Part shown: piece after piece, positions 22,930-34,310 of the stretch
How the letters are laid out: every line of letters starts with the position of its first letter
Numbering within the stretch: the first letter of the stretch is position 1
Assembly: GCA_932521025.1 (NCBI GenBank)
Contig: OW051468.1
Location: 6,386,064 to 6,450,063 of the forward strand
Length of the DNA: 64,000 nucleotides
Direction: 5' to 3'
From: Oscheius onirici
Lineage: Eukaryota > Nematoda > Chromadorea > Rhabditida > Rhabditidae
Position numbers and translations under genes: made by a program
The notes under the pieces: generated by a model
Databases searched by the model: none
The model's input: the letters and a program-made list of their open reading frames with translations, nothing else
Told to the model about the DNA's origin: nothing

Positions 22930-24988
22930 ATGGTCAAAAATTGGATAGGACTTGGAGTCCTATCGATTGCCGTAACTGTCTTCCTCGTCTATTCTTTCAA
23001 TAATGGAGGCTCTCGAGTAGTGGAAAACTCTGTCAAATTGTCCATTGGCTCCAGAGGAAATATTCCTTTCCCTAAAGTGAGTCGAGAAAGGGTTCCAGAA
23101 AGTCCCACTGTTCCAGAAAATAGCACACTTGGATCTGAAGGGAGCCCCGCCGAAGATCTCCTACTTCCAATGGATCTTTCCTTTTTTGTCCTCCCTAGGT
23201 TTCAGTGGACTCTTGATAGAGTACGAGGACATGTTTCCGTACTCAGGGAAACTGGAAAACGTTAGTCTAAAGACTATTTTCAAAACAAAAGCTTAAGATA
23301 TCCCGTCACCGGCACTATTCTCTCGTGGAAATCGAGAAAATCAATCAATTGGCGGAAAGCAGCGGTCTGGAAATTATTCCACTCGTTCAGACCTTTGGAC
23401 ATATGGAGTTTGTTCTGAAACATCACGAATTCTCAGAGTTAAGGGAGAACATTTTTGAGGTAAGTCTGGAGAGCTACCAGCGAAACTAGAAGCGGACAAT
23501 TCTTAATGCACTCTTCTTTCAGGACGACTCCATCTGCGTATCGGACCCCTCTTCGATCGACCTGATTCAGGAAATGATCAGCCAGGTATCTATGTCAAGG
23601 ACTCACTCTAGCCCTTTCTCCAGGTAAAACGAGCACATCCTAAAACAAGGCGGATTCATATCGGCTCGGATGAAGTCTATCACGTCGGGGAAGACGCCAG
23701 ATGCAGACGAGAGTTGAAAAGACTTGGCAAGGAACCTCAGAGAGCATTGGAGAAGCTTAAAATTAGACATATTGCCAGGTATGGTTTATGAGTGGGTTCT
23801 GGAGCAATAAGTACCCAGAGATCATATAAAAGTTCTAACTTGAAACAAAAAGCGGTTCAGAGTTGCTCGCCTTTGTAAAGAAGTGAATTTCACCGAAGTC
23901 TTTGCCTGGAACGACATGTTCGACAAGACGGAGGTGGAAGACCTTCGCCAGTTGGAACTGGGCAGTTTGATCACGCCGGTCGTGTGGGGCTACGCGAGCG
24001 ATGTTCTGAAAGAAGGATACTTTCCCGAAGGACTCTTCAATCGTCTGGGTCAAGTCTTTGAGAGGGTCTGGTTCGCCAGTGCTTTCAAAGGAGCCAATGG
24101 GAAAGCGCAGCCCTTCATGTCTATTGATAGATATCTCCAGAATCACAAGAGTTATGTGGAACTGTACAAGACATTTTCTCAGGTTTGTGATTATTCTTGG
24201 AGAGGAATGATTTCAGTGAGTACTTTTTTAGAAAATTACAGAAAATAAATTATCTTTAGGACCTGGAAGGAAAGGTACAAGGAATAATCCTAACTGGATG
24301 GCAACGTTTCAAGCACCGTCTTCCCTTGTCTGAACTGCTCCCAGTGGCCATTCCCTCCCTGGTTATGAACTCGATCTATCTCGACAACGTTCTCAGGCCA
24401 TTCAAAGAAATCAACAGAGATACCAAGGTGAGAATATTTAATATGAAGAAGCCGTTCCCTCTAGAATCGATTGGAATGTTCTGGAGCATCTTTTGAAAGA
24501 ATATTCGCACCAACGACGATGGACAACTATACATACTTTCCGGAGAAGGATACCCTATTTACCGAGTGTTCTTTTCATGACCAACTTCTATACAAATTGG
24601 TAGGACTATTAGTCTTTAAAAACTGTGTCCTAGGTGATGAAAGATCTTCGGTTCCTAACTTGGAAATTCAATCATTTCGCTATGAATGTCCGGTACAGAC
24701 AAGGGCTCCAAGATGAACTTCTGGATCTTTCTCCAAAGGTTTGCCATCGCTTTGTGTTCTCGGGGATTATCCCTATCGATAGGAGCGGGTTATTGCAACT
24801 TTGCTCCGAAAAATTTTAGGCTGCTGTATATTTATGCTCTATCGGAGAGCACCGTGGCTGAACCAGAGCTTATTCTGTTTCTATACTGTATCTTTCAGCT
24901 AGAAACTGCCCTCTCTGCCTATTACGAACGAAGAGATGTCGATGAGATCCTCGCTCAATATTTGGTTCCCCTAAAACTGCTACTATAA
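22930..24988 (+). CDS. HEXD: Hexosaminidase D-like glycosidase (GH20), type II membrane form
   Basis: Beta-N-acetylhexosaminidase of the HEXD subgroup, related to C. elegans hex-2 to hex-5. A signal-anchor ([17 protein letters not shown]) follows a short cytosolic N-terminus, predicting a Golgi or surface type II protein. The catalytic barrel is plain: [55 protein letters not shown], and [19 protein letters not shown] with the catalytic Asp-Glu pair. Later come [36 protein letters not shown] and [19 protein letters not shown]. The last exon ([20 protein letters not shown]) follows an intron of about 155 bp. The next gene, SLC38A10, starts 160 bp after the stop. Confidence 0.9.
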
Positions 24989-25148
24989 TCCGGTTTCTTT
25001 TCACTTGTCGCTTGCCATAATAGCACAAACTCACGCATAATACGGTCTACGGATAAACAACGATTCTCTTTTTTTGTGTTTGGTATTGAGAGGGCTTTTT
25101 CCCCTTCGATGTCGTGACTGATTGTCGGCTCTTTACAGTCTTTTAGAC

Positions 25149-27591
25149 ATGAAGAAGCGTGAGGAACACGATACAGAGTCACTCCTCTCACATCGAGCGT
25201 CTCATGGTAAGTTCGACTTGTCGAGACTTGTCAGAATTTTTTTTTTGAGTAAAACCAGAAGCGTCTTCACGCTTATATTTCAATGACGCATCTTGGAGAG
25301 AGTCTGTTTTATCGTTACGTTTCTAACGAAGGTATACGAAGCAGTTTTTTAACATCCGGTCCTATGTCACCGGGATGTTTGAGTGGAAACTGGTATCAGT
25401 ACAACCATTTTAACGGACAAGGGTTTTTGCAACGAGCAGATACTAAAGGACTGCTTCGTAAACATTCGTACCAGCCAGAACAATCTAATATTCAATTCGT
25501 GCAGATTCCGACGCGGATTCCGACCCGGAAACTGGTCAGCCGAGTTCGAAGAGACACGGATCCTTCAATCCAACACCCCATGTCTTCAATCTGGCCAATT
25601 GCATCGTCGGAGTCTCGGTTCTGGCCATGCCGTTCGTCTTCCAGCAGTGCGGAATTCTGCTGGCTGTTCTCATGATCGGCTTCTGTTCAGTCCTCACCAA
25701 GTGGACCTGCTACTTTCTAAACAAAGCTTCCTTCATGGCCAAGTGAGTTCTTTCTTTCTGTGAAATTTCTATGTAAAATAGGAAACGGAGCTACGAAGCA
25801 CTGGCTCTGGCAGCTCTGGGACCTGCTGGTAGACGATTCATCGAACTCTGTCTGCTCTTTTTCCTCGTCTCTTCCATCATCGCCTTCATTGTCGTCATTG
25901 GAGACATTGGTCCCCACGTCGTGGCCGACTATCTCGATCTTGAGGCTCCTACCTCCAAGCTACGTACCCTTGTCATGGTAAGAGTCTCTTTCAGTTATTT
26001 CTTACCTACATATTCAGGTCATTGTGACCCTCTTCCTCGTCTTTCCTCTATCCCTGATCGGAGACTTGGAAAAGTTTGCCGTCGTTTCCTCTTTGGCCAT
26101 CTTCTTCTACGCCGTCTTTGTCGTTCGAATGATTGCCGAAGCTGTGCCGGTCATTTGGGACGGCAAATGGAGTGTCAGTGTTATCTGGTGGCGACCGTCT
26201 GGTCTCTTGGCTAACTTGCCCATTGTTTGTATGGCCATGTCGTGTCAGACTCAGCTCTTCTGCGTGATCGACTGCATCAAAGACGCCACCTCTTACCAAG
26301 TCGACACTGTCGTCTCTCATGCCATCAACTTCTGTTCGGCCATGTACGCGGCTGTGGGACTGTTCGGCTATGTGGCCTTCTTTGGCAAAGAGCTCCACGG
26401 AGATGTCTTGGTTGAGCTGCGTAAGTTTCAGTTTCAAGTCGTTTCGAAATGAACACAGTTTCAGACTCGTCCTGGTTCACACAGATGCTCAAGTTGGCTT
26501 TCATGCTCAGCATCGCCGTCAGTATTCCTCTCATGCTCTTCCCGGCCCGGTCTGCTCTCTTCAACCTTGTCCTTCGTCCGAGTGGCTGTGAACTGCCGAC
26601 TGCAGTGATCGAGAAGAGCACTTTCCACGTTCTAACCTTCGTTATCATCATCTCCAATCTCATGATCGCACTGGTCATTCCAAATGGTTCGTCTACTTTA
26701 TCCTATTACCAGTATCTGTCGGTTTCTGTGACTAACTTTGAGAACATTTTCTTAGCCAATGACTCTAGGTTCTCTTCAAACGGCTAGACCTGTGAGCAGA
26801 AAACGAAGTAATCAAATACCCAGACTGTAGTCCATGTTGATAATATGAACTGAAAGTCCAGGAAAGTCTAAACAAATTAAATTATAATTTCACGGATCCT
26901 CTTGAAGGGGGCTAATATTCTCCTAACCGATCCTGTCCTTTTTCAGTCGAGTTCATTCTTGGCCTGACGGGTTCTCTCATCGGCTCTCTCGTCTCTACAA
27001 TCATTCCTTCGCTCCTATTCATCTGCATCGCGAAGAAGAAGGGACACCAATACATTCCAGTCGCAAAGGCCTGTCTCGTCATTGGCTGCTTCATACTCTT
27101 GGCCAGTACTTGGGCCACAATCCAGTCCGAAAAACGCTCGACCACGGTCGAGAAGCCAATTCCAAAGGACTCGGTGGTCAATGAGCCGGCTTTGAAGAGC
27201 TTGGAACGACTGGAAGAGAAGGTTCTCGACGCAAATCTGAACATTTCGGCCAAGCTGGACGACATTGCGAATATGGCGGCCAAGGGCGACAAGAAGGAAG
27301 CCTCAAAGCTACAATTCCAGCTGGAAGAACTCAAAGAACAACAGGAAGAACAGGTTTTCTTTTTTTCTGAACAAAGTATAAGATCATTTTCAGGCGAAAC
27401 TGATCAAAAAGCAGGAGGCTATTGTGGATGAGCTCAACAAACATATCGACCGACATAAATTGGCTCACGAAGAGACAGAAAAGAACTCCAATTTGACGGA
27501 AGTTTTGGCTGAAGAAGAGAAGAAACCGTCAGCAATCACAACGACTGCTACTCCGCCTCCTTCTGTCAAAAAAGAAGAAGCCAAAGCCTGA
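25149..27591 (+). CDS. SLC38A10: Amino acid transporter, SLC38A10-like
   Basis: Multi-pass sodium-coupled amino acid transporter family member. Exon 1 (MKKREEHDTESLLSHRASH) follows a CTTTTAG acceptor, and intron 1 is about 300 bp. The core begins HVFNLANCIVGVSVLAMPF, FQQCGILLAVLMIGFCS, and continues with AFIVVIGDIGPHVVADY, CMAMSCQTQLFCVIDC, LSIAVSIPLMLFPARSALF and FILGLTGSLIGSLVSTIIPS. The hydrophilic C-terminal tail (SLERLEEKVLDANLNISA, then a Lys/Glu coiled-coil stretch and TPPPSVKKEEAKA) fits the long tail typical of SLC38A10, though shorter than in vertebrates. AATAAA is near 27660. It is the third gene of a co-oriented cluster with TRAPPC10 and HEXD. Confidence 0.9.
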
Positions 27592-27839
27592 GCTTTAGCA
27601 CTGTCTGTGATCTTTTACGGGTCTACTGTATTTTCTTTATGGGTGGTATAATTTATCAAAAATAAACAATATTACAATTTTTGGTGTAAACTGGCTTGAT
27701 CGAAAGACTATCAAAAGTTTTGTAAAGCTGTGCGTTAATTACGGAAAGGGGGAGGAGGAAGAAATGAAATACTCTGTCGTGTTGGGGCAACAATCGCGGA
27801 CTCGTATGGGAAGTAAGAGGTGAAGAGAGAGGAGAGACG

Positions 27840-30103
27840 TCAAGAAGAGGGAGGAGCTGGCAGTGGAAGACTGGGAGGCGGTGGCTGCTGCGACTGAAGG
27901 GGTTTTGTTAGAAAAGGTAGGAAACTTACAGTCTGCATCAAAAGAGGAGTACCGTCCGGATGTTCCGAATATCTAGGAGGAGCAGGCATCGGGGCGGATT
28001 GTACAGCCTGCTCGTAACTGGGAGGAGGTTCCATCGGCTTCGTGGAGCTGGTTGATGGCTCAACACCACCTCAAATTACTCATTTTATTCGAGAGAAAAA
28101 ACGACTACTCACCAATCATGTTCGGATTAAATGTGGGAATTGTGTCCAGACGAATAATGTAGGGATTTCCGCTTGCCGGGAAGGCGACAGGGTTTCGCGT
28201 ACAGATTGATCGATCTCCTTGCAGAAGAAATTCCTAACATTTGCATTTTTAGAGAAAAAGTCGAAGCTAAAAACCTGAGCGGGATTGGCTCTCCCAGACT
28301 GCGCTATCCGTCCTCTTTCGGCGCTTCTGTTCGTGACTCGTTGTCTTGGCGGATTGTTCTGACTGGCAGGACGTTCTCGACGTCGTTCAGTTCTCTTTCT
28401 CGGGCACCAGTCCATTCGACAAAGACCGCAGCAGATGATAAAAATGAGGAAAACGACCAGCGGAATGGCCAGACCCATTGGCGGCGAAAACTTCTGAAAC
28501 CTCTTTAAAAAAATGAGAAAGATGGATTAACCTCGCAAAAGACTCCTTTGTAGAACATTCTTTGCGAGCAGTCGCAGTTCCAGGTACCATTAGGGGCTGT
28601 GAGCAGAGAGACATCGTTGGCACATCTAATCTTCTCACAGTGAGCTCCTTCCATAAATTGCGGATTCGGACACTGACACTCGTACGTTATCGGACCCGTC
28701 GTTATTTTGTGCAGATGTCCTCCGTTCAGACACTGCTTCTTCTCACAGGAGCTTCCCTAAAAAAAACTTCATATTAGGAACACGGATTAGTAGCATTTGT
28801 TGCAAAATACACTTATTGGAAAGAAGTCTGCAAAATTACGACTTAATCCGAAGTTTCCTTCAAAACTTGTATAAAAGTAACAGGTAAACTTGAGAACTAG
28901 TTGATTCATTGTTCAATTAGACTCGCTACCGTCGCAGTACGATGCCGAACATCGAAGAAATGATCAGGAAGAGTGGCGCTACGCCGAAAAAGAAGAACCC
29001 CGACTACAACATTGTGCCGTGTGATCTGAGTCTCGGAGACGACGAGGATGAGGACAAAAAGAGTGCGAAGAAGAAGAAAACGATCGAGGAGCAGAAGGAG
29101 AAGACAGTCAAGTCGGATGAGAAGGCCAGCGATTCGAAGGAAAAGTCTGTCGTCGGGATGAAGAAGCCGGAAGAGGCGAAGAAGGAACAGGGACAGCGAG
29201 TCGAGACGCCCAAGGAAGAAGAGGAGGTCGTCGTTCGTCGAGCCGTCACTCAGAAGCCTGTCGTTCAGAAGTCCGAGGTCGGTTGCTGCTGCTGCTGCGT
29301 CATGTGAAAGAGACAATGGGAAATTTAGGAATAAATTTTCAAATATTCGAGGTTGCTTCGGAATTTACTTTTTCAGTGTCTCTCAATGGCGTTCAGCTCA
29401 AACCATAACAAAACACGAAAAAGACCTACATTGAAGTATTTGGGACATTCGCAAATCCCGTCATGTCGCAATTTCCCTCCATTGAGACAGCTCTGCTTCT
29501 TCGGCCCAAATATTCCGCGCACATTTTCCCAGACATTGTTGAACATGCCGATCACTGAATTTGAATATATTAGCCAAAAAAGAGAAAGACACTTACAAGG
29601 AGCCTCTGTACTCTCCGTGCTTGTAGTTGTTGGCCGAGTTGTAGTGGAGCTGCTCGTTTTCATAGCAACTTCCTTCGGCTTGACATCTAACTGCGGCCTG
29701 GCAGCCGCCGGGATTGTTGTGGAAGTTGTTTCGTTGATTTTCGCGACAGAACTGGCTTCTATAGTCACGTTCAGGCGTGACGGACTCTGCAATATTCAGT
29801 TGTTTTACCCACTTCATATTCACTCGAATCGTTACGCAAACTTTTGTTGAAAAAACTTACTTCGATAGCATCTCTCTCATCGGTCATGATGCTCTCGTAG
29901 AACTCGCGATTTCTCGTCGGATTTCGAGAGCGCGGTCCCGACATCGGACCGGAGGCTTCCCAGATATTCTGAAAGTCGAAAGGTGTTCTTAAAATTCTAG
30001 TAGTTCTTTGGAATCCCCTAGATCTCATTTCCTTCTTGGGCAAACGCTTCAATGTGCCAGAGCGCGGCTCACAGACACAACATAAAATGGCCGTCATTGT
30101 CAT
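27840..30103 (-). CDS. EGF-repeat single-pass membrane protein with PPxY-type tail
   Basis: Exons join in frame across the span. From the N-terminus: a charged region (GPRSRNPTRNREFYESIMTD), a Thr/Ser stalk (TSSSTTTRPTTTSTESTEAP), and a first EGF module beginning CLNGGKLRHDGICECPKYFN that is completed after a 673-bp intron (29429-28757) by GSSCEKKQ. A second EGF runs CLNGGHLHKITTGPITYECQ to HCEK and a third ends NCDCSQRMFYKGVFCE. One transmembrane helix follows (MGLAIPLVVFLIFIICCGLC), then a basic cytosolic tail with PPPSYEQA and PAPPRYSE (WW-binding candidates) and a poly-Pro end. No clear signal peptide is seen in the first exon, so the 5' end may be incomplete. Signalling or adhesion is inferred from architecture only. 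Confidence 0.75.
28942..29307 (+). CDS. Small charged protein with Cys cluster and CaaX-like end, nested in an intron
   Basis: Single open frame of 121 residues: MPNIEEMIRKSGATPKKKNP, a long Lys/Glu-rich low-complexity middle, and the end KSEVGCCCCCVM. The terminal CCVM fits a CaaX prenylation motif, and the adjacent cysteines are natural palmitoylation sites, so a membrane-tethered intracellular protein is likely. It lies wholly inside the 673-bp intron that splits the first EGF module of the opposite-strand gene, with its own AATAAA at about 29329. No family is recognised. The biased composition leaves some doubt, but the intact frame and the end motif argue for a real gene. Confidence 0.7.
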   Translation: MPNIEEMIRKSGATPKKKNPDYNIVPCDLSLGDDEDEDKKSAKKKKTIEEQKEKTVKSDEKASDSKEKSVVGMKKPEEAKKEQGQRVETPKEEEEVVVRRAVTQKPVVQKSEVGCCCCCVM

Positions 30104-31257
30104 GACGGGGTATCGTTATGACAGGGAACGCTAGCCGATGAGAAACCCAGACCGATGCTATGGTTTTACCACTACACAAGCCCACAACGGTTCTTCGAGG
30201 AATTCCTCAGCTTATTCTCTTGTTGTAACTCACTCTCTAATAAACCCTTCCACGTACAATCCTGTACATTTACTGGTTTCTTCCCCCACCTAACTTTTAC
30301 CTAAGCTATGTAGTAACTCATCCCTAATCTTAATTCTATCTTTTACCCTTTCAAGTGTCAGGCCTGACCTAGTGTTTATCATATTGAGTTATAGGAGCTT
30401 TTAAATTGTTTCGCATGCAAGTAGGGTGTGTGGCGAGGTCCCCTGGCCAGACGGACAGGGCAGTCGACTTTTTTGTTTTTCAGACAGGACTCTTGGAAAC
30501 AGTCAGACGAAAAGGCAAGATGCCGAATTTTTCAACAATTTTCATACAGCAACCTGGAATACGACACCTTTCAAACAGGACTACAATCAAGAGACAGACA
30601 TCATAGGCTACAATTGCGGTGGAAGTGAACAAATATAATAATTAGATATTGTGCCTCTCCTAGAGTGTACAATTCTGCTTACAATCAAACATATCCTACT
30701 TTTAAGCACGGATACCAAGACAACCTTTCCTCCGTTTCAAACACAGTCTGACCCTGACTTCGGTCATCAACTCCAACAGCTACAGTCTGCAAGTATTCCT
30801 CCAAGACAAAACGCAGTGCATCTTGAGACAGAACAAGGGCCGAACGACGACAACTAGAAACAGACATGTGTATTGCCAATTCCACAATTAATTGAGGCTC
30901 TCAAAGTCAGGAATAAACAGCTAGCAGAACTTGCTTTTGGACGGAACGCTTTAAAGAGTAATGCAGCTCTCCGTCTACTTGTGCCTGTTTCACGTCGGAT
31001 TTTGTTAACTGTCCCTGTCATCTTCTTTGGCTGCTATGTAGCTCCAATGAGCCCCCAAAATCAATCACACATTTTTCTACAAGAAGAAGAGGGATCTCGA
31101 ATCTAAGCACAATCAGTCTCAACAGACCTTCAAGAACGGTTCCTGTCGATCACCAATGGATTTACAAAAGTGAATATCTGCATCACGCTCATGTGATCTC
31201 ACTCGAGCTGTTCTACTAACTCTATGCAACTGTACATACTGACTAAACAGCCGGGGG
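30104..31257. other. Repeat-rich intergenic, includes an LTR-like fragment
   Basis: At about 30205-30270 the sequence CTTGTTGTAACTCACTCTC then TAATAAA and CGTACAATCC recurs, diverged, at 32912-32943 plus 33716-33735. The AATAAA-bearing tail is reminiscent of an LTR or other transposon 3' end. No coding frame is supported; 30406-31106 has only featureless short frames. Confidence 0.45.
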
Positions 31258-31258
31258 A

Positions 31259-31978
31259 TTAAGACGCAATGTCCTGTAATTTTTAGACGGGGCGGCGGTA
31301 AGGTACTTCCCATGATCCAAATCGGCTCAAATTTGCAGGAGGCACTATTTGAGACCCAAATCGTGCTTTCCACACAATAACTCAAAAACCAAAAAAATTT
31401 TTGGGAATTTTTTCTTTGAAATTTTGGATGTCTCAAAATGGCCTTAAACGATAGAACAAATGTGTAGGAACATTTTTTGGTTAGACATCGTGGGGCAAAA
31501 AATACTTCATAAAAAAGTTATGGACCCCTCATTTACCCTAATAATTTCGTTTCCGCCCAATAACGGAAAGGATACTCTATCTGGAAAATGAGTTTTTTGA
31601 ACTGCATTTTTCAAATTGCCGCGCTTTTTTGAGGGCGGGAATTTGAATTTCAAAAAATAAAAATATCTACATTTTCGCATTTTTTGACATTTTGCGCTTA
31701 TCTTTTCGACTTCTAACCATGCCTAATCGATTCAGCGTGAAAAAGTACACTAGAAATGGTATTCAAATGTAAAAATAGTGAAAAAATAAGGTTAAAATAA
31801 AAAGTTGCGGAAATACGAAAATCCAAAAAAATAATTTCGGCCCAAAAACACACTGGGTAGGCTAATTCTCATATATAAAAACTCATAAATAACGTTTTTA
31901 CTACTTATCTAACCTAGTCGACAAGAAAAAAGCCCTATCCCCGTTTTTAGCTAAAATATTACAGACATTGCGTCTTAA
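31259..31978. mobile_element. Non-coding element with 21-bp terminal inverted repeats
   Basis: The left end TTAAGACGCAATGTCCTGTA (31259 on) pairs with the right end ATTACAGACATTGCGTCTTA (31958 on), differing by one base. A looser match continues inwards (TTTTTAGACGGGG against CCCCGTTTTTAGCT). The interior is A/T-rich and contains the core TAATCGATTCAGCGTGAAAA at about 31724, shared with repeats at 9.4, 39.0, 39.15 and 39.36 kb. No gene is seen. Confidence 0.7.
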
Positions 31979-32879
31979 GAACGAAATGACTTTGATTCTC
32001 CTCTTTACCAGTATTGAGTTTCTTCTAGAAACATTGATAGATCCTGTCCACCTCAGTTTTATCGGCCAGTCGCTAGAGAGAGGGTGTCATCATATCGTCT
32101 ATTGGAAGGTATTTCATACCAGGAGCTAACTTGGTGAATGAACTCTGAAGGTCGCCGCGACCGTCCTCTACCTACATCCAACATATAGAACGTCTAGAAT
32201 AATCTCATGAACAATATTCGTTCAATCACCATTCATTGTCATACAGGGTTGGACATTAACTAGTTGAAACTCCGATCTAGCGTCGCGTACATAGATCGTT
32301 TAGATCTGATTTTCTGGCTCAAGTTAGCCTTACAAAAGGCCGTTCTTACCCCAGAATATCAAGTGATTTGGATTAATTATGTGGTTTTTCAGGCAGATTT
32401 ACTAATTGAAATTTTTTAGCATTTTTTTGCTATTTTCACCTATAACTTTTTTAAACGGCAATCTCCAGGGTTGTCTCTATGATGCCGTCAAGCAGTATTA
32501 TATACCCAATCCCCCTGCACAGTAACAACTTGTATGGTTTTGTGGTTAAAAAATTTAAGTAGCCATAAACTTGTCACTTTTGGCGAAATTCGGCATTTTA
32601 AAAGTCGCATATCTCCGTGACCTTTAAAGTTAGCTTTATTTTTTCGATGACATTGGAAAGAGATTGTCAAAAGCTATCAGTTTGTAGAACATCATGAGAC
32701 CGAAAGTCTTTTCTTACCCCAGTTTTGGTCGCATGAACTTTTGGCATGGGCGGGGAAAAGTCCATGATGGTTCAAGAAGAAAGAAAGAGTTCATGATGGT
32801 TCATATCATGGTTCAAGAAATTTTATTTCGTTCTAGGAAAATCAAGGAATCCTAACCATTACATAAGCACAGCGCAACG
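31979..32879. other. A/T-rich intergenic, nothing coding
   Basis: No protein family is recognised. Short direct repeats TTCATGATGGTTCA and GGTTCAAGAA occur at 32760-32825. It may be decayed repeat sequence. Confidence 0.4.
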
Positions 32880-32943
32880 GCTCTTTCCCTCTCCGATCTC
32901 AGCTTATTTTCTTGTTGTAACTCGATCTCTAATAAAACCTTCT

Positions 32944-33712
32944 ATTACGTGTGATAGGAATAAAAGCCCCCCCCCTTCTAAAATTTTTGTTTTTCAGCCA
33001 AATGCCACCAAAATTAGGCACCACAAAATTTCAGCCATTTTGCATTTTCTTTGGCGGAGCTAGGTCGATTTTATCACTTTTTGGGGTCCGACCTCGCGAC
33101 ACTGTCGGTCCCATAACTTTTTTTGAGGATAACGTATCGGCATGTTCTATAGCCTATGGCATGCATCACTTATGAGGCTATATCACTGCACAATATCAGC
33201 CGAAGCCATCGAGTAGTTTTCTCAAACACTCGCTCCCCAACTTTTTTCACTTGACCAAAAACACCATGTAGATGGAATTTTTGGGTCAAAATTTTTTTTT
33301 CTTCCAATAGCATCGTACTGACTTGCTTTTACCTAAAAACTTGTTTGCTCCTCGAAATTCGCGATGGAAGTGGCGAAAAGAGGCAAAAAACTGGGATTCT
33401 AGAAGCTTCTAGAACATTCTATGAGACATTCTTCGACCTAATTTCCCCACTTCCAACGCGAATTTCGAGGAGTAAACAAGTTTTTGGGTAATAGCAAGTC
33501 AGTACGATGCTATTTCACGAATAAAAATTTTTGACCCAAAAATTCCATGATACCCCATGGTGTTTTTGGGCAAGTGAAAAAAAGTTGGGAGCGAGTGTTT
33601 GAGAAAACTACTCGATGGCTTCGGCTGATATTGTGCAGTGATATAGCCTCATAAGTGATGCATGTCATAGGCTATAGAACAGGCCGGGGAGTTTATTCCT
33701 ATCACACGTAAT
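32944..33712. mobile_element. Large foldback element nested in an LTR-like repeat
   Basis: The ends ATTACGTGTGATAGGAATAA and TTATTCCTATCACACGTAAT are perfect inverted repeats. Long inner arms also pair: GCATCACTTATGAGGCTATA (33163 on) against TATAGCCTCATAAGTGATGC near 33643-33662, and CGAGTAGTTTTCTCAAACAC (33210 on) against GTGTTTGAGAAAACTACTCG near 33597. The whole unit is one imperfect hairpin of about 770 bp around 33400. It interrupts the second copy of the LTR-like repeat, whose halves lie on either side. No coding capacity. Confidence 0.85.
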
Positions 33713-33733
33713 ATATATGTACGTACAATCCTT

Positions 33734-33923
33734 TATAGTCAGTTCAAAAAAAATAGAGAGCATCATTTGAATTGGCCCGCGCTTTTTCATTGGCTGAGTA
33801 TATAACATTTACATGCTGTAACGTGCTACGCAGCTAAATTCCCGCCAATTTGATTTGAAAAAAGTTCTACAAAGAAAGCGAGGGCCAATTCAAATTATGC
33901 TCTCTACATTTTGAACGACTATA
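33734..33923. mobile_element. Short MITE-type palindrome
   Basis: The left arm TATAGTCAGTTCAAAAAAAA then TAGAGAGCATCATTTGAATT and GGCCCGCGCT pairs with the right arm AGCGAGGGCCAATTCAAATT then ATGCTCTCTACATTTTGAAC and GACTATA. The element is 190 bp with arms of about 50 bp, is flanked by A/T-rich DNA and has no open frame of note. Confidence 0.85.
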
Positions 33924-34310
33924 TATTTACTTAAAAAAGTACAAAATATTAGAATTGTGACAACAAGAACAAGGATTTCAGGGTACAACCCTCGAGTGAC
34001 AAGAAAACAGTTGAAAATAAGCTTCTATTAACCCGTAAATATAAAAAAAAGTGAAATATAGCCGGTACAGAATACTCGAGTTGTGCTGACTAGAGGGTCT
34101 GTTGTGGATCATAATCTGAAAATTATTTTCTGTAAATGTTTAAAAAAAAAGCTCAATTGGGCCATAAAACGACGAGAAAACATAAAAATTGTTAGCTTAC
34201 AGCCAGTTTTAATCAGCCTAAAAGCGGTTGATTGGAGTCACTTTGACGACGTCGTCGCGACGAAGTCTCTTGACTTCCGGACGGCAGGAGGGCAACACGT
34301 TCATCAGAAG

